Assembly: GCF_018459925.1 (NCBI RefSeq)
Contig: NZ_CP075371.1
Location: 1,302,001-1,366,000, forward strand
Reading direction: 5' to 3'
Length of the DNA: 64,000 nucleotides
Source: Nocardioides aquaticus
GTDB lineage: Bacteria; Actinomycetota; Actinomycetes; Propionibacteriales; Nocardioidaceae
Below are positions 50,273-58,257 of this stretch, piece by piece (the first letter of the stretch is position 1; each line of letters starts with the position of its first letter). Both the position numbers and the translations under genes were made by a program. A model generated the notes under the pieces. The model searched no databases and had not been told where the DNA came from. It saw nothing but the letters and a program-made list of their open reading frames with translations.

Positions 50273-52696
50273 CTAGACGGCGGCCCCGACACCTCCGGCA
50301 CGGAGACCGCCGGCACGGAGACCGCCGGCACGGAGACCGCCGGCACGGACACCGGGAGGGGCGGCCGCCACCCGCGAGCGCCCGAACGGGTTCTCCAGCT
50401 CCCCGGCCCACATCAGCGACGACGCCTGGTCGCCGAGGTCGACCATCTGCCGGTGGTCGCGCAGCTGGAGCCGGTTCAGGCAGGAGTGGCGGAAGGTGTC
50501 GCGCCGCAGGTCGTAGGCCGTCGCGGCGGCCGCGAGCTCCGGGTGGTCGGTGGCGTGCCGGTCCAGGCACGCGGCCACCTCGGCCCAGAAGTCGTCCTGG
50601 TCCACGACGCCCTCGGTGTGCAGCAGAGCCGCGAGGTGGCGCAGCACGCCGTCCACCGCGTCGGTGTGGAGGGACAGGGCGCCCAGGTCGGGGCCCACGT
50701 CGGCCCGCGCCCGCTCCACCGGCTCCGGCAGCGGACGGTCGTGCATCAGCGCGACCTCCTCGCCGACGTCCTTCATCACCACGCGCGCCACCACGCCGTC
50801 GCGGAGGACCAGCACCAGGTTCTCCCCGTGCGGCATGAAGGCGAGGTCGTGGGCGAGCAGGCAGTGGGCGAGCGGGCGGACGTAGGCGTCGAGCAGCGCG
50901 CGTACCCAGGCCCGGGGGTCGACCGGGGAGGACCGCACGAGCGCGACGGTGAAGGAGCGGCCGTCGTGGTCGCGGTGCAGGAGCGAGGCCATCGTGGCCA
51001 GCCGCTCGCCCGGGGCGACCCGGGGCGCGGCGGGCTCGCGCCAGAGCGCGGCCAGCATCTTCTGGTGCGCCGAGCGGGGTCCGGCGTGGTGGTAGGCGTC
51101 GCCGGTGTAGCCGATCGCGGCCACCTCACGCAGCACGGTGAAACCGCGCGTGACCAGCTCGGGGTCCTCCTCGACGATGGCGGCGACGTGGTCGTTGATG
51201 GCCGGGGTCACCGCCATGTAGGCCGGCGAGAGCCCGCGCACGAACCCCATGTTCTGCACCGCGAGCGCGGTCTTCACGAAGCAGCGGCCGGGATCGGTGG
51301 CGTTCGCGAGCGTCCGGATCGACTGCTGCGGCCGGTGCTCGTCGGACCCCTCACCGAGCCAGACGAGGTCGCGGCGCGCCAGGTCGGGGGCGAAGCTGAC
51401 GGCGACCTTGTCGGTCCACTGCCAGGGGTGCACCGGCAGCAGCAGGTAGTCGGCCGGGTCCAGGTCGAGGTCGACCAGCCGCCGCTGCAGCCGGTCGCGC
51501 TCGGCGCCGAGCTCACCGGCGTACAGCGTCTCCTCGTCGAGGCCGTCGACCAGGGCGAGCGTGGTGTGGGCGCGGCGCGCGGCGAGCCAGACCAGGCGGA
51601 CGCGGGCACCGGTCTCGGGGGCGTACGCGCGGTGGTCGTCCACGCCGAACCCGATCCGACCGTTGTTGGCCAGGAAGCCCGGGTGTCCCTCGGTCATCGC
51701 GGACTCGACCGTGAGGTGGTCGGCTGTGAGCAGCGCGTCGACGTCCGGGCCGGGGTGGGCCAGCTTCCAGCAGGCGCCGGCCAGGGTCGCGGCCAGCTCC
51801 TCCAGGTACGTCGCCAGCAGCGCGTCCGGGAGCCCGAGCGCGGTGGCGTGCTCGACCACGAACCGCTGGACGTCGAGCGGCTCCGACCGGCCCCCGACGA
51901 CCCGCTCGACGCTGCCCTCGTCCAGGGCCCAGTGCTCGAGCCGCAGGCGGGTGGCGGTGAAGCGGTGCTCGACCGCGCCGGTCGGGTCGACGACCCGCCA
52001 CCGGTCGTCGCCGAGCGGCTCCGGCCGCAGCACGCGCTCGTGGGCCAGCTCGGAGAGGGCCTTGGCCACCAGGTGCCGCTGCGCCCGGGCGAGGTTCGCG
52101 GGCGTCAGGTGGGCGGCGGGGTCGGTGCGGGCGGGCACCCGTCCGCGGCGCCGGTCGTGGTCGGCGCGCGTGAGCACGGAGACGGCCGCGGTCTTGTCCT
52201 CGAGCGCGGCCTCGCCCAGCACGACAAAACCGGACTCGGCGTTGAGCCGGCCGATCGCGGTGTTGCGGACGTCCGGCTCGACGACGACGCGCTGCACGGC
52301 CGGGTCGGCGAAGCAGTGGTCGAGCACGGCGGCCATCACGGCCCGGGTCAGGCCGGGGACGGGGTCGGCGTCGGGGTCCGGCGGGGCGACCAGCACGTGC
52401 ATCCCGAGGTCGCCCGGGGCCGGCACGCCGGGAGGGAGACCGGCGACGTCGCGCAGGGGCGAGGCGGCGGACCGGGCGGGATCGTAGGTCTCGGCGAGGA
52501 AGGTCGGCAGGCCGTCCACCCGGCCCAGCCACACGTCGTGGTGGCCGGTCGCCGCGAGGGCGTGGTGGGCGCGGGCGACCTCGGTCGGAGTGGCGCCCTG
52601 CATGCCCCAGAACGACGAGCGGGGGTGAGTGACCCAGGCGTGCAGCAGCGCGAGCGTGGCGTCGTCGAGGGGGAGCGGTTCGAGGGTCGGGTTCAT
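50273..52696 (-). CDS. Fused acyltransferase-NIS siderophore synthetase (DesC-DesD-like)
   Basis: 807 residues. Residues ~1-190 are a GNAT domain of the siderophore acyltransferase type (PRSSFWGMQGATPTEVARAH, VVVEPDVRNTAIGRLNAESGF). Residues ~200-775 are an IucA/IucC-type synthetase: MTEGHPGFLANNGRIGFG, LLPVHPWQWTDKVAVSF, SIRTLANATDPGRCFVKTAL, HGENLVLVLRDG and RDTFRHSCLNRLQ. In desferrioxamine producers these are separate proteins that acylate N-hydroxycadaverine and then join and cyclise the units. The C-terminus ends in AGGLR repeats encoded by a 15-bp tandem repeat. Last gene of the IdeR-boxed operon; start overlaps the monooxygenase stop (ATGA). Confidence 0.88.
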   Translation of the reverse strand: MNPTLEPLPLDDATLALLHAWVTHPRSSFWGMQGATPTEVARAHHALAATGHHDVWLGRVDGLPTFLAETYDPARSAASPLRDVAGLPPGVPAPGDLGMHVLVAPPDPDADPVPGLTRAVMAAVLDHCFADPAVQRVVVEPDVRNTAIGRLNAESGFVVLGEAALEDKTAAVSVLTRADHDRRRGRVPARTDPAAHLTPANLARAQRHLVAKALSELAHERVLRPEPLGDDRWRVVDPTGAVEHRFTATRLRLEHWALDEGSVERVVGGRSEPLDVQRFVVEHATALGLPDALLATYLEELAATLAGACWKLAHPGPDVDALLTADHLTVESAMTEGHPGFLANNGRIGFGVDDHRAYAPETGARVRLVWLAARRAHTTLALVDGLDEETLYAGELGAERDRLQRRLVDLDLDPADYLLLPVHPWQWTDKVAVSFAPDLARRDLVWLGEGSDEHRPQQSIRTLANATDPGRCFVKTALAVQNMGFVRGLSPAYMAVTPAINDHVAAIVEEDPELVTRGFTVLREVAAIGYTGDAYHHAGPRSAHQKMLAALWREPAAPRVAPGERLATMASLLHRDHDGRSFTVALVRSSPVDPRAWVRALLDAYVRPLAHCLLAHDLAFMPHGENLVLVLRDGVVARVVMKDVGEEVALMHDRPLPEPVERARADVGPDLGALSLHTDAVDGVLRHLAALLHTEGVVDQDDFWAEVAACLDRHATDHPELAAAATAYDLRRDTFRHSCLNRLQLRDHRQMVDLGDQASSLMWAGELENPFGRSRVAAAPPGVRAGGLRAGGLRAGGLRAGGVGAAV
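50296..50352 (-). repeat. 15-bp tandem repeat in the siderophore synthetase 3' end
   Basis: Nearly four copies of CGGCACGGAGACCGC (plus strand), each coding for five residues of the AGGLR tail. Confidence 0.9.
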
Positions 52697-54066
52697 CGGG
52701 TGGCCTCCTGGCCCTGGGTCTCTCGGGGTGCGGGGGAGGTGCGCAGGTGCTCGGGGACCCCGAAGGTCTGCACCATCACGCGCTTCTCGATGGGGTAGAC
52801 CTCACGGCCGGCCACGGAGTTGGCGATCACCGCGCTGCGGTGCGCGCCCATCCCGAGGTCGGGGGCGACGAAGCCGTGCGTGTGGGCCTCGGCGTTCTGC
52901 ACGAAGACCTCGCGGCCGCTCCGGTCGACGGCGTACGACGCGTCGGCGACCAGCCGGCCGCGGTCATCGGTGACGAGGCGGTCGCGCACCGGGTCGAGGA
53001 AGGGCAGGGGGCGCTCGGCGTACCCGGTGGCCAGGACGAGGCCGTCGGTGCGCAGCGCGAAGTCCTCGCCGGTCTCGTCGTGGTGCAGGGCCAGGTCGTA
53101 CGCCTCCCCGTCCCACGCCGCCCCGGTCACCGAGGTGTTGGTGACCAACGTGGTGCGCGGCCCGTCGCCCTGCGCGGCGAGGCGGTAGTGCAGGTCGGAG
53201 ATGCCGTCGACGACGTCGCCGCTGATGCCCTTGTAGAGCGAGCGCTGGTCCCGCAGCAGGGGCTCGCGGGTCCCGGTCGGAAGCCCGCGGAAGTAGGCGG
53301 AGTACTCCGGAGACGTCAGCTCGAGGGTCAGCTTGGTGTACTCGAGCGGGAAGAACCGGGGGCTGCGGGTCAGCCAGACCAGGTCGTAGTCGTGGTCGGT
53401 CGAGTCGGTGAGCAGGTCGCGGTAGACCTCGGCGGCGCTCTGCCCGCTGCCGACCACGGTGACCGTGCGGCACCCGCGGAGGCGGTCCCGGGCGCCGAGG
53501 TAGTCGGCCGTGTGGACCGCCGGCCCGCCCGCGCCACGGACGCTGTCCGGGACGACCGGGGCCGTCCCCACACCCACCACGACACGGCGGGTGCGCCAGA
53601 CCTCACCGGTCGCCGCGGTCACGTCGTACGCCCCGCTGTCCGGGAGGCCGGGTCCCTCGACGTGCTCGACCGAGACGACCTCCCGCCCGGTGCGCACCGA
53701 GGGGAGCCGGTCGGCCGCCCAGCGGCAGTACGCGTCGAACTCGCTGCGCAGCGGGTAGAAGCTCTCGCGGACGTAGAACGGGTAGAGGCGCCCGGTCTGC
53801 TTGAGCCAGCACAGGTAGGAGAAGCGCGACGTGGGGTCGGCCATCGTCACCAGGTCGGCCAGGAACGGCACCTGCAGCACCGAGTCCTCGAGCAGCATGC
53901 CGGGGTGCCAGGACGGCTCCTCGCGGGCCTCGAGGAAGACCGCGTCCACGTCGTCGACCGGGTCGAGCAGACAGGCCAGGCCGAGGTTGAACGGGCCGAG
54001 ACCGATGCCGACCAGGTCGAGGAGCGGGCGGTCGGGGAGCGGTCGGTCGGGGACGGGCTGCGTCAT
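52693..54066 (-). CDS. L-lysine/diamine N-monooxygenase (DesB/IucD-like)
   Basis: 457 residues, flavin-dependent N-hydroxylating monooxygenase. FAD site GIGLGPFNLGLACLLD, the substrate-side FYPLRSEFDAYCRWA, NADPH site TVTVVGSGQSAAEVYRDLL and the second FAD/ATGY motif LVLATGYAERPLPFLD. It should hydroxylate cadaverine (or lysine) to make the hydroxamate precursor. ATG overlaps the decarboxylase stop by one base (TGATG). Confidence 0.92.
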   Translation of the reverse strand: MTQPVPDRPLPDRPLLDLVGIGLGPFNLGLACLLDPVDDVDAVFLEAREEPSWHPGMLLEDSVLQVPFLADLVTMADPTSRFSYLCWLKQTGRLYPFYVRESFYPLRSEFDAYCRWAADRLPSVRTGREVVSVEHVEGPGLPDSGAYDVTAATGEVWRTRRVVVGVGTAPVVPDSVRGAGGPAVHTADYLGARDRLRGCRTVTVVGSGQSAAEVYRDLLTDSTDHDYDLVWLTRSPRFFPLEYTKLTLELTSPEYSAYFRGLPTGTREPLLRDQRSLYKGISGDVVDGISDLHYRLAAQGDGPRTTLVTNTSVTGAAWDGEAYDLALHHDETGEDFALRTDGLVLATGYAERPLPFLDPVRDRLVTDDRGRLVADASYAVDRSGREVFVQNAEAHTHGFVAPDLGMGAHRSAVIANSVAGREVYPIEKRVMVQTFGVPEHLRTSPAPRETQGQEATR

Positions 54067-55532
54067 CAGGCGACCTCCGCCCGGTCGCGGTGCATCCGGG
54101 TGCCCAGGACGACCGCGTCGTCGAGGATGCCGAGGACGTCGTCGGCGGTGGCCATCGGGTTGAGCAGGGTGACCTTGAGCCAGGCGGCGCCGTCGACCTT
54201 CGTCGCGGCGACCATCGCCCCGCCCCGGTCGTAGAGCGCCTGGCGCACCCGCGGGACGAGCGCAGAGGCGTCCTCCGGCGTGCTGCCACGCGGGCGCACG
54301 CGCCACACGAGCGTGGAGAGCTGGGGAGGGGCGGCCAGCTCGAGCTCGGGCCGGCCCTCGACGGCGTCCGCGACGTCGTGGGCGAGGTCGGTGACGCTGT
54401 CGACGTACGCCCCGACGGTATCGGCGCCGATGATCCGCAGGGTCAGCCAGAGCTTGAGCGCGTCGAAGCGGCGGGTGGTCTGCAGCGACTTGCCGACCTG
54501 GTCCGGCCGGTCGGTGCCGCGCGGGTTGAGGTAGTCGGCGTGCCAGGTGACGTGGCGCAGGTCGTCGCGCTCGCGGACCAGGACGGCGCTGGCCGACACG
54601 GGTTGGAACCACGTCTTGTGGAAGTCGACGGTGACGCTGTCGGCCCGCCCGACACCGTCGAGACGGTGCCGGTCGCGGCGGGAGGCGAGCAGGCCACCGC
54701 CGTACGACGCGTCGACGTGCAGCCAGGTGTCGTGGCGCGCGCACAGGTCGGCGAGGTCGGCCAGCGGGTCGATCGCGCCGAAGTCCGTCGTGCCGGCCGT
54801 GCCGACGACGGCCATCGGGACCAGCCCGAGGTCCCGCAGCTGGTCGAGCGTGCGGGCGAGCGCGGCCGGGTCCATCCGACGGTCGGCGTCGACCGGCACG
54901 CCCAGCACGGCGTCGGGCAGCCCGAGCAGACGAGCCGACTTGGCGACGCTGAAGTGACCGTCCTGGCTGACCAGGACCCGCAGCCGCGCGGGGTCGAGGC
55001 CGGGGTCCCTGGTCAGGGCGCGGTCGCGGGCGAGTTGCAACGCCTGCAGGTTGGACTGGCTGCCGCCACTGGTGAAGACCCCGTCCGCACGGGGCCCGAG
55101 CCCGACCCGCCCGGCGGTCCAGTCGACGAGCGCGCGCTCGACGAAAGTCGCCCCGACGCTCTGGTCGAAGGTGTCCAGGCTGGGGTTCACCGCGGCGATG
55201 AACAGCTCGGCGAGCAGGGCCGGGACGAGCACGGGGCAGTTGAGGTGGGCGGCGTACCGCGGCTCGTGGAACCACACCGTGTCGTCGAGCCAGACCCGGC
55301 TCATCTCCTCCAGCGCCGCGGCGGCGTCGCCGAGCGGGTGGTCGAGGTCGACGGCGGCCACCCGGCGGTCCGCGTCCTCGGGCGTACGCCCGGTCGCGGG
55401 GCCGGTGACCCGGCCGAGGGTGCTGACGAGGTGGTCCAGGCCGAGCCGCACGGTGGCGGCGTACTTGTGGGCGTGGGCCGGGTGGAAGAAGTGGTGGAGC
55501 GGAGGGAGGGCGGGCGACGGGGGAGGGGGCAT
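54066..55532 (-). CDS. PLP-dependent decarboxylase (lysine/diaminobutyrate type, DesA-like)
   Basis: 488 residues, group II decarboxylase. GVFTSGGSQSNLQALQLARD, VVGTAGTTDFGAIDPLADL, WLHVDASYGGGLLASRRDRH and the PLP Lys in VTVDFHKTWFQPVSASA. By context it should decarboxylate lysine to cadaverine, the starter of desferrioxamine-type siderophores; diaminobutyrate is an alternative. First gene of the operon, with an IdeR box 17 nt upstream of the ATG. Confidence 0.9.
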   Translation of the reverse strand: MPPPPSPALPPLHHFFHPAHAHKYAATVRLGLDHLVSTLGRVTGPATGRTPEDADRRVAAVDLDHPLGDAAAALEEMSRVWLDDTVWFHEPRYAAHLNCPVLVPALLAELFIAAVNPSLDTFDQSVGATFVERALVDWTAGRVGLGPRADGVFTSGGSQSNLQALQLARDRALTRDPGLDPARLRVLVSQDGHFSVAKSARLLGLPDAVLGVPVDADRRMDPAALARTLDQLRDLGLVPMAVVGTAGTTDFGAIDPLADLADLCARHDTWLHVDASYGGGLLASRRDRHRLDGVGRADSVTVDFHKTWFQPVSASAVLVRERDDLRHVTWHADYLNPRGTDRPDQVGKSLQTTRRFDALKLWLTLRIIGADTVGAYVDSVTDLAHDVADAVEGRPELELAAPPQLSTLVWRVRPRGSTPEDASALVPRVRQALYDRGGAMVAATKVDGAAWLKVTLLNPMATADDVLGILDDAVVLGTRMHRDRAEVA

Positions 55533-55548
55533 GGCGAGACCTTCCGAG

Positions 55549-55567
55549 TTAGGTAAGGCTCACCTTA
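55549..55567 (-). promoter_or_regulatory. IdeR/DtxR iron box of the siderophore operon
   Basis: TTAGGTAAGGCTCACCTTA, 19 bp, close to the IdeR consensus and to the efeU box at 21348. It lies just upstream of the decarboxylase gene, so the operon should be off when iron is plentiful. Confidence 0.88.
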
Positions 55568-55672
55568 GTTACACGTCGGAGCTGTTTGTCCACACCTGTC
55601 CGCGAGGTGGATCTCACATCGCGAAGGCAGTGGTAGCGCCGCCGGTTGTCGAGGGGCGAGCGCGGCGCCCCG

Positions 55673-55706
55673 GTGGTCGAGGAGCGAGCGCAGCGAGCGT
55701 CACGAG
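55673..55706 (-). repeat. Left 34-bp inverted repeat flanking the DUF222/HNH gene
   Basis: Contains GAGCGAGCGCAGCGAGCG. Its complement is identical over 34 bases to 57151-57184 on the other side of the gene. A shorter, diverged copy lies at 55644-55669. Confidence 0.92.
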
Positions 55707-55724
55707 TCCTCCCTGAGACTGTTA

Positions 55725-55740
55725 CCGAACAGTTGGTCGA
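55725..55740 (+). promoter_or_regulatory. LexA (SOS) box-like site upstream of the DUF222/HNH gene
   Basis: CCGAACAGTTGGTCGA against the actinobacterial consensus TCGAAC-N4-GTTCGA: 10 of 12 fixed positions match. It lies 84 nt before the start codon. Several mycobacterial 13E12 genes are known LexA targets. Confidence 0.5.
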
Positions 55741-55824
55741 ATGTAGAAGTTGCGTGTGGGGATAACCGCCTCTGACCTGTGGAAACACCCCAGGGCTGTC
55801 GGTGGCGGGTGCTTGGATTGATCC

Positions 55825-57096
55825 ATGGCCACCGACGAGGACACCACCACCGCGCACCCCGTGCCGTGCGGTGTCCGCGCTCTTTCGGCCTCGGTGACGG
55901 CGTTGGCGGAGCGGCCCCTGTTCGCCCTGGACGCCGCCACCACCCGCGCCACCATCCAGGCACTGGCGGTGCTGGAAGCCAAGGTCGCCTCCTTCAAGCT
56001 CGCCGTGCTCGCCCACGCCGAGCAGGTCCAGGTCGGCGCCGAGACCGGCTGCACCTCCACCGGTGTCTGGGCAGCGAACGCCACCCGCTCGCAGAAGAAC
56101 GTGTCCGCTGCCCAGGTCAGGTTGGCGACCGCACTCGAGACCCGGTGGACGAAGGTCCGTGACGCCCTCGCCGCCGGTGCTGTGAACGCCGACCAGGTCC
56201 GGGTCGTGGTCAACGCGTTGGAGGACCTCCCCGAGGACCTCGACGCGGGATTGGTGACACAAGCCGAGGAGGCGCTCGTCGCCTACGCCGTCGAGTTCGA
56301 TCCCACCGAGCTGAGGCAGCTGGGTGCGCACATCCTGACCCTGATCGCACCGCAGGTCGGTGAGGAGGTCGACCGCAAGAGGCTGGAGGCAGCTGAGGCG
56401 AGGGCGGCGCAGAAGCGGCGGTTCACGTTGTCGTTCGACGGCCACGGGACCGCGCACGGTCGGTTCACCATCCCCGAGGTCCAGGGCAAGATGCTGCAGA
56501 AGCTGCTCCACGGCTTCGCGGCCCCCGGCCACGTGAACTGCACCCTCGATGAGTCCGGGCAGAAGCGGGAATGGGTCAAGGGCCGCCCGTCGGCGCAGAA
56601 GCTGGGTGAGGCGTTCTGCGAGCTGATCGAGAACTACCCCCGCACAAACGCCCCGAAGCTGGGACGCACCGACGGCACGTTCGTCACGACTACCACCTTC
56701 GACCTCCTCACCACCGCTTTGGGGACCGCGACGCTGGACGACGGGACCCCGATGACCGCCGCCCAGGCGATGCGCCTGGCGTGCGAGGCGCGGATTATCC
56801 CCGTCGTCCTGGGCGGCAACGGTGAGGTCCTGCACCAGGGACGGGCGCGTCGCCGGTTCACCGCGGCCCAGACCTACGCGATGCACGCTCGCGACAAGTC
56901 GTGCACCGCGAAGGGCTGTGACTGGCCGCCGGGTCTGTGTCACGCCCACCACGACACGTTGTTCTCCCAGGGCGGCCTGACCGACATCGAGGACGGGCGG
57001 CTGCTGTGTCCGCACCATCACGCCCGGGCCCACGACCCCGCCTACGACATGAAGGTCCACGCCGACAACAAGGTCACCTTCCACCGACGGACATAG
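55825..57096 (+). CDS. DUF222 / HNH endonuclease signature protein (13E12 repeat family)
   Basis: 423 residues. DUF222 helical region ~20-300, then the C-terminal HNH nuclease motif: CTAKGCDWPPGLCHAHHDTL, GGLTDIEDGRLLCPHHHARAHD, with the two zinc-type Cys pairs and the His-His-His cluster. The family exists in many near-identical copies in actinobacterial genomes; biological role unknown, though a nuclease or mobile function is suspected. Here the gene is bracketed by 34-bp inverted repeats and has a LexA-like box upstream. Coding GC is a little lower than in neighbours. Confidence 0.88.
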   Translation: MATDEDTTTAHPVPCGVRALSASVTALAERPLFALDAATTRATIQALAVLEAKVASFKLAVLAHAEQVQVGAETGCTSTGVWAANATRSQKNVSAAQVRLATALETRWTKVRDALAAGAVNADQVRVVVNALEDLPEDLDAGLVTQAEEALVAYAVEFDPTELRQLGAHILTLIAPQVGEEVDRKRLEAAEARAAQKRRFTLSFDGHGTAHGRFTIPEVQGKMLQKLLHGFAAPGHVNCTLDESGQKREWVKGRPSAQKLGEAFCELIENYPRTNAPKLGRTDGTFVTTTTFDLLTTALGTATLDDGTPMTAAQAMRLACEARIIPVVLGGNGEVLHQGRARRRFTAAQTYAMHARDKSCTAKGCDWPPGLCHAHHDTLFSQGGLTDIEDGRLLCPHHHARAHDPAYDMKVHADNKVTFHRRT

Positions 57097-57105
57097 ACCG
57101 ACCGG

Positions 57106-57138
57106 GTCTCGTGACGCTCGCTTCGCTCGCTCCTCGAC
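57106..57138 (+). repeat. Diverged copy of the DUF222-flanking repeat
   Basis: GACGCTCGCTTCGCTCGCTC core, 10 nt after the DUF222 gene stop, same orientation as the 57151 copy. A third, shortened copy lies at 57190-57210. Confidence 0.8.
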
Positions 57139-57150
57139 AGCGGGCGGGGT

Positions 57151-57184
57151 CTCGTGACGCTCGCTGCGCTCGCTCCTCGACCAC
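57151..57184 (+). repeat. Right 34-bp inverted repeat flanking the DUF222/HNH gene
   Basis: Perfect inverse of 55673-55706 over 34 bases. Confidence 0.92.
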
Positions 57185-57266
57185 TGTGGCGCGCTCGTTC
57201 CTCGACCACGGTGTCGATGCGCGGATCGCATGCACCAGGTAGACGCGATTCACACATCGACCACCG

Positions 57267-57332
57267 CCCTGTCCGGAATCGTCATCTCGACGCGCCGCGA
57301 GCGTCATCTCGGCTGTCCGGGAGCGTCATCTC
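57267..57332 (-). repeat. 22-bp repeat array, 3 units, 3' of the glycosylase-like gene
   Basis: Minus-strand units 57332-57311, 57310-57289 and 57288-57267 (last is the GATGACGATTCCGG form). Starts 12 nt after the stop of the minus-strand gene, in its sense. Confidence 0.93.
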
Positions 57333-57344
57333 GGCGGGTGGGGG

Positions 57345-58214
57345 TCAGGAGGCGAGCAGGCGGTCGCATTCCGCGACCAGGCGCGCGCGGAGGGGTGCGC
57401 CGCGCTCGGCGAGCGCCGCCTGTGCGGCGGCGTACTCCCGCTTGCCGTCGGCGGTCTCGATCCGCACCGGCTCGAAGCCGAGGTCGGCGAGGTCGTACGG
57501 CGCGGCGCGCATGTCGAGCTGTCGCACGTCCCACGCCAGCTCGAAGCAGTCCGCGACCAGGTCGGAGCAGATCATCGGGCTGAGCCGGAAGGCGTGCTTG
57601 TAGAGGTCCATCCCGGCGTGCAGGCATCCCGGCTGCTCGAAGGCCGGCCGGTCGTCGGCGGCCGGCGACAGCGTGTTCAACGGTCGTGCGGGCGGGGTGA
57701 AGAAGCGGAACGCGTCGAAGTGCGTGCAGGTGATCCGGTGCTGCTCGACGACCGTGTCCGTGCCGGCCGTACCGAGCCGCAACGGCCAGTCCGCGTGCCG
57801 CGTCTCGTCGTCGGCGAGGCGGTAGACCATCGCCCACTCGTGCAGCCCGAAGCACCCGTACGACGCCGGTCGCGCCGCGGTCGCCGCGAGCAGCCGCCGC
57901 AGCGTGGTCAGCAGGACCTGCTGGCCCGTGACGTGCGCGTCGGTGACCCGCGCGCCGCCGTCGTCGGTCGCCTCGTATCCCTTCAGCCCGCCGTGGGAGG
58001 CGGCCCCGCCTGCGAGCACCGTGCCGTAGCCGGGGTGCCACCTCCGCAGCTGCGCGGGGCGCTGGGAGTAGTAGCCGAAGAGGAAGTCGTGCACCGGGTG
58101 CTTCACGCCGGCGTCGCGGCGGGCGAGGTGCGGCCCGACGTACGCCTCGATCCGCGCCTCGTGCGCAGCGGTCCGGGCTCGCCAGGTCGCTTCCTCCAGC
58201 ACCCGCTCGCCCAC
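57345..58214 (-). CDS. Probable 3-methyladenine DNA glycosylase-annotated actinobacterial protein
   Basis: 289 residues, no signal or membrane helix. I recognise it as the conserved actinobacterial protein usually labelled 3-methyladenine DNA glycosylase, with the segments KHPVHDFLFGYYSQRPAQLR, RWHPGYGTVL, YGCFGLHEWAMVYR and FEQPGCLHAGMDLYKHAFRL. The sequence does not contain the helix-hairpin-helix of AlkA-type glycosylases, so the enzymatic label is weak. GTG start with TAGCCT exactly 6 nt upstream, divergent from the FAH gene. Confidence 0.65.
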   Translation of the reverse strand: MGERVLEEATWRARTAAHEARIEAYVGPHLARRDAGVKHPVHDFLFGYYSQRPAQLRRWHPGYGTVLAGGAASHGGLKGYEATDDGGARVTDAHVTGQQVLLTTLRRLLAATAARPASYGCFGLHEWAMVYRLADDETRHADWPLRLGTAGTDTVVEQHRITCTHFDAFRFFTPPARPLNTLSPAADDRPAFEQPGCLHAGMDLYKHAFRLSPMICSDLVADCFELAWDVRQLDMRAAPYDLADLGFEPVRIETADGKREYAAAQAALAERGAPLRARLVAECDRLLAS

Positions 58215-58220
58215 ACCGCC

Positions 58221-58226
58221 AGGCTA
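58221..58226 (-). promoter_or_regulatory. -10 element, leaderless promoter of the glycosylase-like gene
   Basis: Minus strand TAGCCT, 6 nt before the GTG at 58214. Back to back with the FAH promoter 20 nt away. Confidence 0.6.
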
Positions 58227-58245
58227 GACCCCGGCCGGACCCGGC

Positions 58246-58251
58246 TAGGGT
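58246..58251 (+). promoter_or_regulatory. -10 element, leaderless promoter of FAH-gltX
   Basis: TAGGGT, 6 nt before the GTG at 58258. Confidence 0.6.
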
Positions 58252-58257
58252 CCCCAG

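Noticed and set aside
49175..52798. A 1207-codon plus-strand frame over bioQ and the siderophore synthetase
   Set aside because: Out-of-phase shadow of well-supported genes; no domain and biased composition.
55718..55733. ACTGTT-ACCG-AACAGT as an independent operator or small terminator
   Set aside because: Short stem, no T-run, and it overlaps the better-supported LexA-like site.
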